DNA of 64,000 nt from Ridgeia piscesae (Eukaryota; Annelida; Polychaeta; Sabellida; Siboglinidae): positions 1 to 64,000 of the forward strand of contig JAODUO010001207.1 of assembly GCA_025642075.2 (NCBI GenBank). The letters run 5' to 3'. Below, piece by piece: positions 22,096-36,949 of this stretch (within the stretch, counting starts at the first letter, position 1; each line of letters opens with the position of its first letter). A program made the translations under genes and the position numbers. The notes under the pieces are model-generated. The model searched no databases. It was not told where the DNA came from and saw only the letters and a list, made by a program, of their open reading frames with translations.

Positions 22096-24125
22096 TAATG
22101 TACAAAACGATTGAGCCATGCAGCCCGCATATCTTCCTTACTCGGTTTTGGCACATTTGCCCCGATCAAGCAACCCCTGTTGGTACAGTGATTAGTGGCA
22201 GTGTAACTTTTCCCATCACCACATGGATTATGTGGCTCATCAGCATGGGTAGCCGGTTATGTCGGACTTGTGTTCTGTTGCGCAACCTCCAGTTTAATCA
22301 TTGTTTCTCGAAGATGACATCTGTGTTAACAGGGATGCATGGGACAAGACGTGGCCGATAATTCCCCGCAACAGCAGATATCATCAATCGTGATTTCATT
22401 CCTACAATGAATATAGTGCTTGCATTAACTGATTAGTATTTAGACAACTTTGAAACTTTTTCTACATGATTATAAACATGTACTAATTTTTTGTAATTTC
22501 ATTTGATAATCATGTAAGAAGTCATTGTTTTAGTAACCAAACATTAGCCAAATTAGTAACCATTAGTTAAATAGCAACACATTGACCAGGAATTCCACTA
22601 TCACATTCCACTCCCAATTATCACTTGTTGTTCTAATCTTACTGTTTCACTTTGTATCATGTATATACAATTATAAAGCTCCTGACTTTATGATTAAAAT
22701 ATATAGTGATTTGGAATATCATACAACATATCGTTTCCTGTTAGTCAATCAACTGTCACGTCAGGCAAACGCCTTACTCTAATACCATGATATTCTAGTT
22801 TATTAAGTAACAGCTAACTGCATAGAAAGCTGAATAACAATAGACGTGTGTTTATCAAATATGTTAATCTGTTGTACGTTAACCTTTCTAGAACCTTTGG
22901 GAAACTAGTGAAATCGATATTGGACGGCAGTTATTTACATTAGCCTTGTCACCACCTTTGTATGTCGGGTTAACTGTTGTAACTTGCAAGTCGTTTGGAC
23001 ACAATGCCTATAGGTACTGATAAATGGATCATATATGTGACAAGGGAGACAGGAAGGTATGATATATGAATGTAACAACAAACTTAATTTAAAAGTCCCA
23101 TTCAGGAATTGAAGCTATTTGATCTGTAATTATATTTTCTAGTTCAACAGGTGAGATAAATAAAGTGATGCAATTTTCGATGCTTAGTATATGTTACTGG
23201 GTCAATAATACGTTTGGTAGGCTTTTCAACTAATGACGGGCCAACATTAACGTAATAATTGATGTAATATTCAGCGATTAGCGTTATATAAATTGTTAGT
23301 TGATTATTAATTGTCATCCTCTGTAAATGGAAAGTTTTTTTATTGTATTTGTTTAATGGGTTGTCATGATTGTAATAAACTGCACGGGCTCCTACAACCC
23401 TTTGTCTTCAGAAGATCCACCTGATGTCCCGTTCTAGTACCCCTACCATTAAAGAGTTTTCTGATTTATCTCAATCTTTCATTCGTTCATTTGCTTTGAA
23501 ATATTGCTTTATAGTCAAGTAAAGATTATAATTCAACTGTATTTGGGATATGTACATTAACAAGCAAAAAGTTACTGAACAAGTTAGCCTTAAATTGTAG
23601 ATGAGTAGAACACACATAATATTCCCTGAGTAATAAACCATGTGAATTTACCTGGTGAAACCGACGTATTATACATTTGTCACCTATAGCATCATTGCAA
23701 ATAATAGCGCCTATTTATATTATATGTTATATTCATTTCTTATAATTTTAACTACTGTTGTCAACATTACCAATTAGAGTTTCTACTTTGGATGTTAGTG
23801 TTTAAATAAAGTTTATTATTATTGTTACTGTTACTTGTTTTACACAACTCACCAAAGTCGTAATCTGAAGTGAGATAGCACCGTGTCATGTGCTTACTTA
23901 TCTAATTAATGTTTAAATCATCAATATATTTTGTTAGTACATGACTGAATTCATCACCAAAGTAATTATACAAGTACGGATAAAGCAATTCACCTTGTCT
24001 TACATTGTTTGAAACACATCAGATGAATTTCCAGATAAACATAAACATACGCACATAGTTTGCCTTATTCTTCTTATTGTTCTTATTATTATATAAACTA
24101 ATGTAGTATAATTCTAATAATATCA
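22096..24125. other. No gene recognised
   Basis: AT-rich sequence. A plus-strand frame at 22098-22361 and a shorter one at 22582-22782 show no known domain. Several AATAAA/ATTAAA strings occur without context. Confidence 0.4.
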
Positions 24126-24221
24126 CCAGGCACCAGTGCTGTAAAAGTACTAAGTAAATGTAACCCCCCCAAAACCACTTAAGTAAGAGTAAAAGTACCG
24201 CTCCTCAAAACTTAAAAGTAC

Positions 24222-24281
<60 letters not shown>

Positions 24282-25530
24282 AATATACCTATATAAGATC
24301 TTTTTATGCCACCTGTTCAATTATGCTGTTGATGTTTGTCTTTTATGATAGATATAATTAACTTAGCTTAAGATAATGGCTAAATTTAAGGTGTTTTGAT
24401 ATTTAAATGTAGCGTTCATATTTACTACGAATCCATTTTGTACCTACTACCAACGTCATTTCAAAGAAGACCAATGCAGACACCGTACCACAAACCTCGT
24501 AGAACAGGAAGATACTGCGTGTCGACCGCGCAATCTATGCGATGTTCAGTAAAAAATTGTTACACACTGTTGAATGTTGAACTAAATAAAATTCAAGAAA
24601 TTTTACAGTTTTTAAATAAATTATGCACCAACAAACCACGATGTATGGAGATGAACTATAATATGAGATCTAAAATAATAACTTGGTTCTCAGTCGCTGA
24701 ACGCGCATATAGGTTCAAAACTAAGATAAATACGCTCATTATTGGCACAACTTCCTTCGTCTTTCAGTTATCATTAACATACGGATTTATAACGCGCACG
24801 CCAAAACGACTACGACTCCCTATTTTATAGGCGGTTGATGAATTCTTAAGTTTATGCATCAGTAGCATGTTTTGCGTGGCGAAGTGTTACGCCTAATATT
24901 TGCGACGCAATTTATCATGACATTTCAGCCGAGCATTATACTTATCTTTTCTAATGAGATGCAACCTATTTATCCGATTTCTAAAAAAGAAGTATCAATG
25001 AATCTCGATTGCAATTTTCAAGCCATTGACTCGCGGCATTGTCGATGCGCCGGTCTTACGGAAACACCGATGTCCGAAGCCAGGACTGGCAGCAGGGAAA
25101 TGCGACTGATCATTGATGTCTGCACAAAACAAACAATGCCTTGCTCCACATTTATTCTTTAATTGACCTTAATCAAACAAACTCTTCATGGGTTTTAACA
25201 CACGCTGGGCCGTCTCGGAAACCAACCGCCAGTTATATAATAGATGCAGCAGCTTGAAACATGATTGATGCCATGATGTCGGCCCGACCGCAAAGCAAAC
25301 AACAACTACACAATCAGGGGTCGAGGGTAATTTAAAAATTGGCTGTAGACCCACGTAAAGTAACGCAAAATTTGAAGTAAAAAGTAAGAAAGTAAACAAA
25401 AAAGTACTTCGTTACAAGTAAAAGTAATTCCCCAAAAATTACTTCTTTGCAAGTAGATTTCAAAATAAACTACTTAAGTAATGTAACGAAGTTTTAATGT
25501 ACTTCGTTACATCCCACCACTGCCAGGCAC
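24126..25530. mobile_element. hAT-like non-autonomous transposon with perfect 8-bp target duplication
   Basis: The element is 24134-25522 (1389 bp). The left end is CAGTGCTGTAAAAGTACTAAG, the right end read inward CAGTGGTGGGATGTAACGAAG. The octamer CCAGGCAC is repeated directly at 24126-24133 and 25523-25530. An 8-bp duplication and CAGTG-type ends are hallmarks of the hAT superfamily. The subterminal regions hold repeated AGTAAAAGTA/TTACTTAAGTA motifs. Internal frames (24396-24830, 24872-25162) show no transposase motif, so it would need a transposase in trans. Confidence 0.88.
24226..24278. repeat. (TA)n microsatellite
   Basis: About 25 TA units inside the hAT-like element. Confidence 0.9.
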
Positions 25531-25789
25531 ATGTCTCTCAATCAATTCTTCAAATAAAGTTGGTTGTTTTATTCTGCCAGAGGCATTGCAAGCATCAAGG
25601 AACACCATGAATATACATTTATTTTAATCCAGGCCCTGTCATTGAGGGTCGTATACATTTTTGAAGGCTTCGACTTTGACAGTTGGTTTGAGTATGGGAT
25701 ACCTCTTCTTTCAAGTATCTACTTGGTTAATTACGAAATACACACAGTGAAAATCCCCAAACCGCGATTTTCAGAAATGGTCACCATAT
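25531..25789. other. No gene recognised
   Basis: Short plus-strand frame (25564-25794) without known domain; it runs into the tandem repeat. Confidence 0.4.
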
Positions 25790-26240
25790 ATTAAAAAATC
25801 CTATAACGTTTGATAGGAACGTAGTAGATATGTGATTTTGTTTCTGTTACGGGGATTAAGTATGCCCGACACAGTGGTGGCGTCAGAAATATTCTAGACA
25901 TTGCTTAGTTTTTACCGAAATCCAGGATGGCCCAAATGCTTCAAAACCGAAACGTGCATAACTGTAATAGAAGAATGATTTCTATTGTGAGGTTTTCATG
26001 TATGCCTGACACAATGGTAACGTCAAAAAAGTATTCCCTAACTTTGTATAGTTACCGAAATCCAAGATGGCCGTTACTCAAAGTCTGGCACACATGAACA
26101 ATTGTATAACTTATGACAGAAATGTAGTAGAAAGATGATTTGTGTATCTATTGTAGCGGTTTCAGGTATGTCCGAAAATGTGGTGGCGTCACAAAACATC
26201 TTAGACTTTGCTTATTTACCGAAATCCAAGATGACATCCA
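25790..26240. repeat. About 155-bp tandem repeat, three diverged copies
   Basis: Each copy carries GTATG.C.GACA..GTGG..ACGTCA.AAA, then TTACCGAAATCCAAGATGGCC and an ATAACT...ATAG.A..GTAGTAGA block. Copies diverge by about a quarter of positions by eye. Confidence 0.75.
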
Positions 26241-26753
26241 GATTTCGTCAGACACGAAAACGTGTGAAAGAAATGATGAACATGATATGCGTATGATTTC
26301 AAGCAGTGATTAATAGTAATGACACGTTTATTGAAAGAGATCACATTAGCGCACAACAGAAGAAAGAAATTAGAGCGTAGTATATCAATCCTACCAATAC
26401 TGAAATCCGCTATGTGACTGATAATCAAACTTAAATTCGTACTTACATAGAACTTTCCTTGAATACTAAGTTAAATCGTAATCATATAAAATAAATATTC
26501 ATAGTATACTATTGTTTACCAAATTGGCATGTTCTATACCGACATTAACTGAACCTCTAATATTTACAATAATATATGTGCTACCCAAGACGTCCACGAT
26601 TTATTAAGACAAATTCTATTTTAACACGCTTATTTGCGTAGCTTGTGACAAAAGAGCACAGTCTTTTTACATGGGTAGCCCTTTATATCACTCTTCCCCA
26701 CGTATATACACGTGACAAACGTCCAGTGGGGCAGGAAGAGGATATCATTTCAA
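26241..26753. other. No gene recognised
   Basis: AT-rich stretch; a minus-strand frame at 26428-26216 has no known domain. Confidence 0.4.
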
Positions 26754-27720
26754 TCACCCAGCCGTAGTTCGCTGTATCTGGAGGTGAGGTGGGTCATCAA
26801 GAAGGCATATTGACTTAGGCAAACCAAAATAAACTCTCTGGATGCGGTAACCATGACACTTGATGTTGGGGATAGAGCTTCTAGGATCCACCTGCCATGC
26901 ACAGTGAAGAACTAGGCGATCGTCAGCTTCTTCCACTGGTCTTAGCAGTGCTTTAATAGATTCTGAGGTATCGGCTGATGACCTGCATGCAAGCAGCAAC
27001 TGTGCTTGGATAATTTCATTATTTGTGATGCATCCGCTGTGCACGACGGTCAGCTTGACCAGTTTAGGATTTGATACAAGCTGGCAAGGAAACTGCTGCA
27101 TCTTGGTTTTGTTGATTAGCAACGTCCAGAACGTTACAAGGTGGTTCGGTATGGGAACATCTGCAGCGATCTCTGTGAGGTCAACAGAACACAGTTAGCC
27201 AGCACGACGGAGCATTTCACCAGCTTTAGTGGATGACTCCAGATAGCTGTCGAATACGACGCGGAGACTGACCCTGGAACAAACTGAACGGGACTCAGAT
27301 GGTACACACCTAACTGCGCGACCGAATGTTCCAAAGGATGCTAAGTTTGGAAACGACCGAATTTTAGACTTGGCCTATAAGACAACGGTCAAGTCCTTCC
27401 AGGATAAGGCATGTGATCATCCGTTATATGTTGCTCGAGAGCAGCAACCAATGCGCTCTTTTAAGGTTTTGAAGAGGAAGGCACCTTCAAATATTGTAGA
27501 AATGGGGATGATATCAAATGCATAGAGTCGAGTGTATTTTCCCGCTCTTTCAAGAACACACAATGTCACGCAAAACTGCCGCTATCATCTCGTGTCGCAG
27601 AGATACCGACATTGTGCCCATCGCAGAGGTTGGTTTGTAGCCCATTTCCGACAAGTTAATTTTGATATGGTGACGTGTAGTTCTTTGTCTTCTACAGGAA
27701 CCGGTCTATCCGGAATTCGT
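26754..27720 (-). pseudogene. PIN-like nuclease-family transposon protein, degraded
   Basis: The clearest part (27122-26754) reads LINKTKMQQF, TNNEIIQAQLLL and then PVEEADDRLVLHCAW, which matches the conserved acidic H.EADTR.(V/L)LH motif of a multi-copy metazoan family with a PIN/FEN-like fold. Just upstream, in another frame, AADVPIPNHLVTFW matches the segment that normally precedes the NK motif. Several stops and frame changes separate the pieces. The region after EADDR, usually containing a DDTDV(L/F)VLL acidic motif, is not preserved. A less damaged relative lies at 37.5-39.9 kb. Mobile-element association is inferred from copy number and the inverted repeats around that relative. Confidence 0.55.
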
Positions 27721-28706
27721 TGAGAGTTGGTCTCCATTCTCTGGCCCCTGAAGCAGCCGCACTGTCACTTCATCACCAGCCAATTACATTCTAATGTCGT
27801 AATGTAGCTTGATGGCTGGAGCCTCGATGATGAAGATTGCCGCCATATTTCACGAAGTCTATTAGATATGCGACATTTTTATTCACTGATCACCTTTGCA
27901 AAAGGTGAATTTATGATGCAACAACGTGCTTAACGGTGCTAGATATGTGTTGATACAGTTGCAAGTACTGGCACATCTCAGATTTCGCACAGCACTTGTT
28001 GAAAATGTATTCAAATTGTTCCTGAAACTCTGAGGACTAACCAACATATTCTTCAAATTTATCCTTCGACCTCGTCTCGCAGGAAGCGCCCACTGTACTT
28101 CGACCGCAGATGTCATCGTATCTTAATTTACCTAGCGGCCGTCAATCATAATTGACCTAACGGCAACGTATGTGTGTATGATTGTCGGTAGCATGATATA
28201 TCATAAATTATTTATGTTTTTATTTGTAGTTATTTATGTATGTAACTCGTCATTTTGTACGTAAGGATATTAATGACAGCACCGATAGGTTGAGCATATC
28301 TGAGAACCTCACAATAGGCACTAAATCATCATTCTACTATATTTCTGCCAAAGGTTATACATGTCTTGTTAATGTTTGACGGATTTCGGTAGATACGAAA
28401 AGGTTTTAAATGTTTTGGACGCTAACACTGTTGCCTGTGTCTTGTAGATTGTTCTGTTCTTTTATTTTTTTTATCTTATGTTTATGTTTGGAAAATAAGA
28501 AGATCCCACACATCGACAAAAACGTGTATCTTGTCATTGACTCACATAGGTGTCTTTATCCAGGTTGGTCTTGCTCACAATGGCAGGAACAACTTAACAG
28601 TCGAACGTGCAAGAATCGCAAGTAGTGTTTCCCACTGCAATATCTACATTCACTAATATACTCCAGGTTTAGCCCGGATATCACTCTAGACAATTACGTA
28701 CATCGC
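27721..28706. other. No gene recognised
   Basis: Small frames at 28116-27883 (minus) and 28410-28625 (plus) have no domain or splice context. Nothing called. Confidence 0.4.
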
Positions 28707-29921
<1,215 letters not shown>

Positions 29922-30020
29922 TCTCCTCATCCTGCTGTAGTTCACGAACTAGATGATTGTATGCGCCATATTGACCCCGTTTTAATGATGTCGTGAACCC
30001 ACCAACGGTGCCTTCGGCTT
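29922..30020 (-). pseudogene. PIF/Harbinger transposase N-terminal fragment
   Basis: One frame reads KRGQYGAYNHLVRELQQDEERFF and is preceded, in an adjacent frame, by WWVHDII. Together they match the conserved start of PIF/Harbinger-type transposases (WVHP...R...G.FH.LV.EL..DE..F..YFRM). It is followed by a TAA at the point where YFRM would stand. Only this N-terminal scrap is present; the DDE nuclease region is not found nearby. Confidence 0.55.
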
Positions 30021-30189
30021 CGGCCTTCCCATTCTGTTTTGCGACACTTGAAACGCTGCTCCAACTAAAGTTTATTGTTGCTCTACGAGCGAGCTCTACG
30101 AGTACGAGCGCTGCAATACTGACCAATTCATCAACGCCATGCTAATGTGCACGTAGTTTAGACGGAAGCGACTTTTACGAGCACACTGT

Positions 30190-30735
30190 CTTCTACTACC
30201 CTACTATCGTCTCCTACCCCACTGTCTTCTCCTACCTTGCTGTCTTCTCCTACCCCACTGTGTTCTCATACACCACTGTCTTCTCATATCCCACTATCTT
30301 CTCCTACCCCACTATCTTCTTCTACCCAGCTGTCTTCTCCTATTCACTGTATTCTCCTACCCCACTGTCTCCTCTTACCCCACTTTCTTCTCCTACCCAA
30401 CTGTCACGTCCTACCCCACTGTCTTCTCATACCCCACTGTCACGTTCTACCCCACTGTCTTCTCATACCCCATTATCTTCTCCTACCCCACTGTCTTCTC
30501 ATACCCAACTGTCACGTCCTACCCCACTGTCTTCTCATACCCCATTATCTTCTCCTACCCCACTGTCTTCTTCTACCCATCTGTCTTCTCCTATTCACTG
30601 TCTTCTCCAACCCCATTGTCTCCTCTTACCCCACTTTCCTCTCCTACCCAACTATCACGTCCTACCCCACTGTCTTCTCCTACCCCACTGTCACGTTCTA
30701 CCCCACTGTCTTCTCCTATCCCACTCTCTCCCATT
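30190..30735. repeat. 18-bp minisatellite, about 30 units
   Basis: Unit CTTCTCCTACCCCACTGT with variants (CTTCTCATACCCCACTGT, CACGTTCTACCCCACTGT), partly arranged in 36-bp and longer higher-order blocks. Two long plus-strand frames (STPLSSHTPLS type) are products of the repeat. Confidence 0.9.
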
Positions 30736-30751
30736 GTAACTTCCGTCTAAG

Positions 30752-30826
30752 ATGACAGGTGGTGGAATCACCATGACACAGAAAGATTTGAGTGCATTTT
30801 TGCCAGGAGAATGGCTGAATGACAAC
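30752..30826 (+). pseudogene. Ulp1/SENP-like cysteine protease fragment
   Basis: Reads ITMTQKDLSAFLPGEWLNDN followed by V at a GTATGT donor-like site (30827). The L..G.WLND.V(I) motif is the hallmark N-terminal substrate-binding strand of Ulp1/SENP C48 proteases, which cleave SUMO-like modifiers. A TCTAAG acceptor-like site lies at 30751. The catalytic His, Asp and Cys would lie in later exons, and only CA repeats follow for 650 bp, so it is either an isolated exon or a relic. Ulp1-type domains also occur in transposons. Confidence 0.45.
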
Positions 30827-30894
30827 GTATGTTGTTATCTTCAAAAACAGTTTATGCATTCATGTTCCACACACAGTTAAATATTCACATACAC

Positions 30895-30989
30895 ACAGCC
30901 TCCCCACACACACAGACACACACACAAACACACACAGACACACACACACGCACGCACGCACGAACGCACGCACGAACGCACACACACAC

Positions 30990-31020
<31 letters not shown>

Positions 31021-31034
31021 CACACACACTCACA

Positions 31035-31082
<48 letters not shown>

Positions 31083-31116
31083 CACAGACACACAGACACA
31101 CATACACACAGACACA

Positions 31117-31193
<77 letters not shown>

Positions 31194-31270
31194 ATACACA
31201 GACACACACGCTCACACGCACGCACGCACGCACGAACGAACGCACACACACACACACAAACAGACAGACA

Positions 31271-31317
<47 letters not shown>

Positions 31318-31399
31318 CAGACACACACGCTCACACGCACGCACGCACGCACGACGCACACACACACACACACACACACAAACAACACACACACAAACA

Positions 31400-31474
<75 letters not shown>

Positions 31475-31542
31475 GCACGCACGCACGCACGAACGCGCGC
31501 GAACACACACACACACACACACACAAGCATGCACGCACGCTC
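30895..31542. repeat. Large compound (CA)n array with CGCACGCACGAACG modules
   Basis: About 650 bp of CA repeats with five or more ACGCACGCACGAACGAACGC-type interruptions and CAGACA blocks. Long HTHTHT and VCVCV frames on both strands are artefacts. Confidence 0.92.
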
Positions 31543-31904
31543 GCTAAACAGTTTGAATTTACAATACGGCTAAACAGTTTGAGTGCATTGACAGTGTCAT
31601 AATAGGCAATATAAAAATTACAGTTTTAGGACAGTGAATTATCTTATCTGTTCATCTGATATACTATTTATGATTCAATTTCTAAAATATATTTAATGTG
31701 ACACTCAATTGTTACAGATCATTCATGCATACCTTTGCATGCTCAATTCAGGACACAGGAATGTGTGCGTGCTGCCCTGTATTTTTGGTAACATTTCTTG
31801 ACATGGGTTAATTCAGTACATGGCTATTTGACCAGGTAAGTAACTGTTCATGACACTAGAAGATATTGGATTACGTAACATATTACACGAGTGAAATGAA
31901 GTAC
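31543..31904. other. No gene recognised
   Basis: Begins with a short duplicated GGCTAAACAGTTTGA-type segment (about 31540-31585); otherwise AT-rich with nothing called. Confidence 0.4.
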
Positions 31905-32208
31905 ACGTAATAGAGCAGTGGTGCAGTGGTGCAGTGGTGCAGTGGTGCAGTGGTGCATCAGATCTTCTTCTTAGAGGACCCGGGTTCGAACCCTGTGTTG
32001 CCCTGTAAAACCTTGCCTCATTTCACCCCGCTCTTTTAATAATACCTGCCCTTAGGCAGTGATAGATACTAGTGTATGAATAGTCTTTGTACGTTAATTG
32101 CAGTATTGCTGAATGCTTCCCAGAGAGGTCGAGATGGCGTTTAAGTGAACAGGTATCCCAGTGATAGATTGAGGTGAAGATTGGATATTGCGCTATATAA
32201 AAACCCAT
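31905..32208 (+). mobile_element. tRNA-derived SINE with expanded A-box region
   Basis: A pol III B box GGTTCGAACCC (31983-31993) lies in CTTAGAGGACCCGGGTTCGAACCCTG, a typical tRNA anticodon-to-T-arm remnant. Upstream, where the A box (TRGCNNAGTGG) should be, AGTGGTGC is amplified as a 10-bp tandem repeat (31916-31956). The body ends GGATATTGCGCTATATAAAA, a 3' motif common in metazoan SINEs. It depends on LINE machinery for mobility. Confidence 0.75.
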
Positions 32209-33668
32209 CTTTACCCATACATGTGTATTCTGCATTTTTTTAGGTGTGCTTTGACAAGTATCACTGGGTATTGCTACCCATCTGCTACCATCTGGTTCTT
32301 GCTGGCGGCCAACACACGTGACCACACTGTGGCAGTGCTAGATTTACTGTCACGGAGGCAAGGGAAAGGCTAAAAGCCCGAGTTTTCGAGAACATGACGT
32401 CACCCATTTATGTGTAGTTCTATATTTGCATGCCGCGCATAAATATAATCTGATAAGCGCGCCGGGTTATGAAATGGAAACAAAGAGAAGGAAGCAATTT
32501 TTTGCCAGAAATGTGTTAGTAAATGATTAAATAATCGTAATGGCACTTTCAATAGTGACTATGGGCTATTGTGGACGATGGTAATGCTGGCCTATCGAGG
32601 TTGACTTTATCTTGGGCGAATGTCTGGTATTCTTCAGTCCCGTCCAGCCTACTGTGGCTACACGGTGATCTCGGCGTTTCGCGATCTCGGCCTGAGTGAT
32701 CTCGGCCTGTTTCAGTGAACTCGGACAGTGATCTCGGCCTGTGCGGCAGTGATCTCGGCTTTTAATTTTAGCCCGTACAGGGAGTGATGCTCACCAATAT
32801 AATGAAGTGATATGATGGAACAGCATATGCATCATGTCGCAAAAATATGCAATGCAATAAAGAAGTTGTGACGATCAGTCTTGATTTCGTTCTTATTCCT
32901 TGCCTATTGATAACTCCCCAAGTGTCATCATTGAATGTATTGAACCTGCGACGCAATAAAAAACTACGCAACCGAGTTATTAATGCAATACATACTAATA
33001 AAAGGGGTAGAATGCGTGGTGATGTAATTGTTTCGCAATAGTCCTTTTCTTTTTGGTTATATTTGATTTGTGTCCGTTGGGAAGGTGCGAACGTATACTA
33101 TTGTATTGTTTATAATATATCTCATTCACTAGACAAACCATCTTGATTGGTCGGGCTTTCAACGCTTTCCCCAATTTAAGAAAGTGTAACACATTGCATG
33201 TTGATAATTTCGTAACGACGTACAGCTCTCCCGCTGGTTGTTGGTCGGGGTCGAGGGTGTCTACAAACTATAGTGGTGGGAAAATGCGTGGGAATGAGTC
33301 TACAATGTTGCCTGACCACAAAAGTCGAGATTTATACAACAACTGGCTGTTTATGCACATGTGGTAGGAATGCTGACCTCAGACGGGTGATGGCTCAAAG
33401 AATGACAGGTTCTTGACTATCCTGTAAATGTTCAAAATATCACCCCTAATGACAGAACATAATAGGAATGGCAGACTACTAATCATTCATGGACTCGCCG
33501 GTATGCTCAGGGTCTAATTAAGGTATTCACCATATTAAAAACAAACAAAAATAGGACGGACTAGCTTGACAGAATATTATTGTAGGCCAGTGCATGAGAA
33601 CTCTATGTTTACGTGCCAATGTGTGCATGTACACGTGTGCCACTGAGTGTGTACGGGTGTGTATGTAC
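32209..33668. other. No gene; short GTGATCTCGGCCT repeats
   Basis: GTGATCTCGGC recurs irregularly five or six times at 32665-32762. The remaining sequence has only short unsupported frames (32847-33041, 33143-33367). Confidence 0.45.
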
Positions 33669-33832
33669 GGGTGTGTGTGTGTGTGCGTGTGCGTGTGCGT
33701 GTGCGTGTGCGTGTGCGTGTGCGTGTGCGTGTGCGTGTGCGTGTGCGTGTGCGTGTGCGTGTGCGTGTGCGTGTGCGTGTGCGTGTGCGTGTGCGTGTGC
33801 GTGTGCGTGTGCGTGTGCGTGTGCATGCGAGC
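33669..33832. repeat. (GTGTGC)n hexanucleotide array
   Basis: About 25 near-perfect GTGTGC units. Reading frames through it (CVCVCV, VRVRVR, HAHAHA) are artefacts. Confidence 0.95.
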
Positions 33833-34097
33833 GTGCGCGTGTATGTGTGTGCGCATGTATATACAAACTCTAAGCTTACTTACAAACTCTAAGCTAGCCC
33901 TATTTCAAGAAATGCAAAATTGCGTAGAAACGACCGGTTTCGTCTCCAAAAACGTCGCTTTGTTTGTGTCATATCCAAAAATCCAACCCTGGAAAAGCCG
34001 TTTAGGCTACGTCAACCGTTTTTGAAACGAGTGTTCTCGTTGGTCTATTGAACAGTCTTTCCTTCTAGAACATTCTGCCGGATGTTCGAAATAATTC

Positions 34098-34148
34098 ATT
34101 TTGATTGGCTAGTTAAACAGGGGTTCCATATTAGCCAATCAAAACCTT
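34098..34148. repeat. Short inverted repeat with CCAAT cores
   Basis: TTTTGATTGGCTA and TTAGCCAATCAAAA pair around a 24-bp loop, placing a CCAAT box on each strand. It could be promoter-associated, given the Kozak-like start 275 bp downstream. Confidence 0.5.
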
Positions 34149-34430
34149 CGACTGAGTAACGTTATACGTGGATTTGATCGTTAAGGAAATTAGTTGAGCG
34201 CAACTCCTCGAGCTAGCAAGACGTTCAGAAGGTCGAACAGTGAAGCCAAAAAGGACTTCGGATGTATCGTTTGTCGAGCCTGAACATTTGCGCTACAACA
34301 ACAGAAGCGGTCGAACGTTAGCGGCAACGCGTGCAAGTCTGAAGACACACAATGCTCTTTGTGATTGAACACCATTTCATCGCCGTCTTCCCTGCATCAA
34401 GTTGTCGCTGCCAACGAACGTTGCCGCCAT

Positions 34431-34463
34431 GCCATGGTTACCACCGCTCTCGGGTAAAAAGGT
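34431..34463 (+). CDS. Possible short first coding exon with strong Kozak context
   Basis: GTTGCCGCCATGCC gives a near-ideal start context. The frame M-P-W-L-P-P-L-S-G-K-K runs straight into AAG|GTAGGG, a plausible donor. A TTTTTTTTCAG acceptor at 34587 could give the next exon. The product is not recognised and the downstream frames are repeat-derived, so this is a suggestion only. Confidence 0.2.
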
Positions 34464-34604
34464 AGGGATTTTTATATAAAACCATCCGAATTCAAATCTA
34501 AGTTATGCTGCTTGCGAAATTTATATAATGCGTTTGCTTAAAAAAAACATTATGGTTACAACATATGTGGTTATTGTTTTTTTTCAGATGTGCGCAGTCG
34601 TGAA

Positions 34605-34975
34605 TCGAGTTGCTGTTCCCCACCTTCGCCTTCGCCACCGCCACGGGAAATCCAGAATGCCGCGTGTCGTCACGATCACAGACGGAGCCAAATCTCTCGG
34701 CGACAACGTCACGCATCAATAAACGCATCCGCTGGCGCCATCACGATCGCCGTTCAATTCGCATCGAAACACGGCATCGCCAAAACCCGTTGCTATTCTC
34801 CACCTTCGGCTTCGCTACCGCAAATCCGGAATGCCGCGTGACGTCACAATCACAGACGAGCCAAATCTTTCGGCGGCAACTTCACGCATTCACACATCCG
34901 CCGGCGCCGCCACGATCGCCGTTCAACTCGCATCGAAACGCGACATCGCCAAAGCGCTACAAGGGCAACCGGGTG
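34605..34975. repeat. About 185-bp tandem duplication, CpG-rich
   Basis: CACCTTCGCCTTCGC...GGAATGCCGCGTG.CGTCACGATCACAGACG...GCCAAATCT(C/T)TCGGCG...ATCGCCGTTCAA.TCGCATCGAAAC is repeated at about 34.62-34.79 and 34.80-34.96 kb. Overlapping open frames here (up to 145 codons) result from the CpG-rich composition. Confidence 0.75.
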
Positions 34976-36574
<1,599 letters not shown>

Positions 36575-36949
36575 TCTTGTTGTTTACTTCTGCTCCGGCG
36601 GGAAGATCACGCTGTTTTTGAAAGCTTATTTTAAGTACCGTAATTAACGCTGTGGGCGTTGCATAATCGCTGGCGTCCAGTGTTGCCAACTCCGCGGTTT
36701 TACCGCGGAATTGCGCTTAGTTTTAGACCTGTTCCTCGGGAAAAAATTACCCGTTGCGTGTTGCGTTTTTTTTGGCTTATTTTAAAGCATATACCGCTAT
36801 GTTTGGGCTAGTTTGTCCTGTGTTTATGCCGTCATATTCTTCGTCACGTAATAAATACTGTAAACCCCCAATTCAAAGCCGCCTAATGTTTTTAATACAG
36901 GCATTGCCTACTCCAGCCTGGGTCACCCAGTTGTCCACAAATAAGGGTA

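Noticed and set aside
30237..30755. Overlapping 160-172-codon Ser/Pro/Leu-rich frames
   Set aside because: Produced by the 18-bp minisatellite, which is open in several frames because 18 is a multiple of three.
30819..31602. Frames up to 257 codons through the second CA array
   Set aside because: Simple-repeat translation on both strands, no conserved motif.
31976..31993. A functional tRNA gene
   Set aside because: The B box and part of the anticodon arm are present, but the A-box half is replaced by a short tandem repeat and no cloverleaf can be formed; a SINE explains it better.
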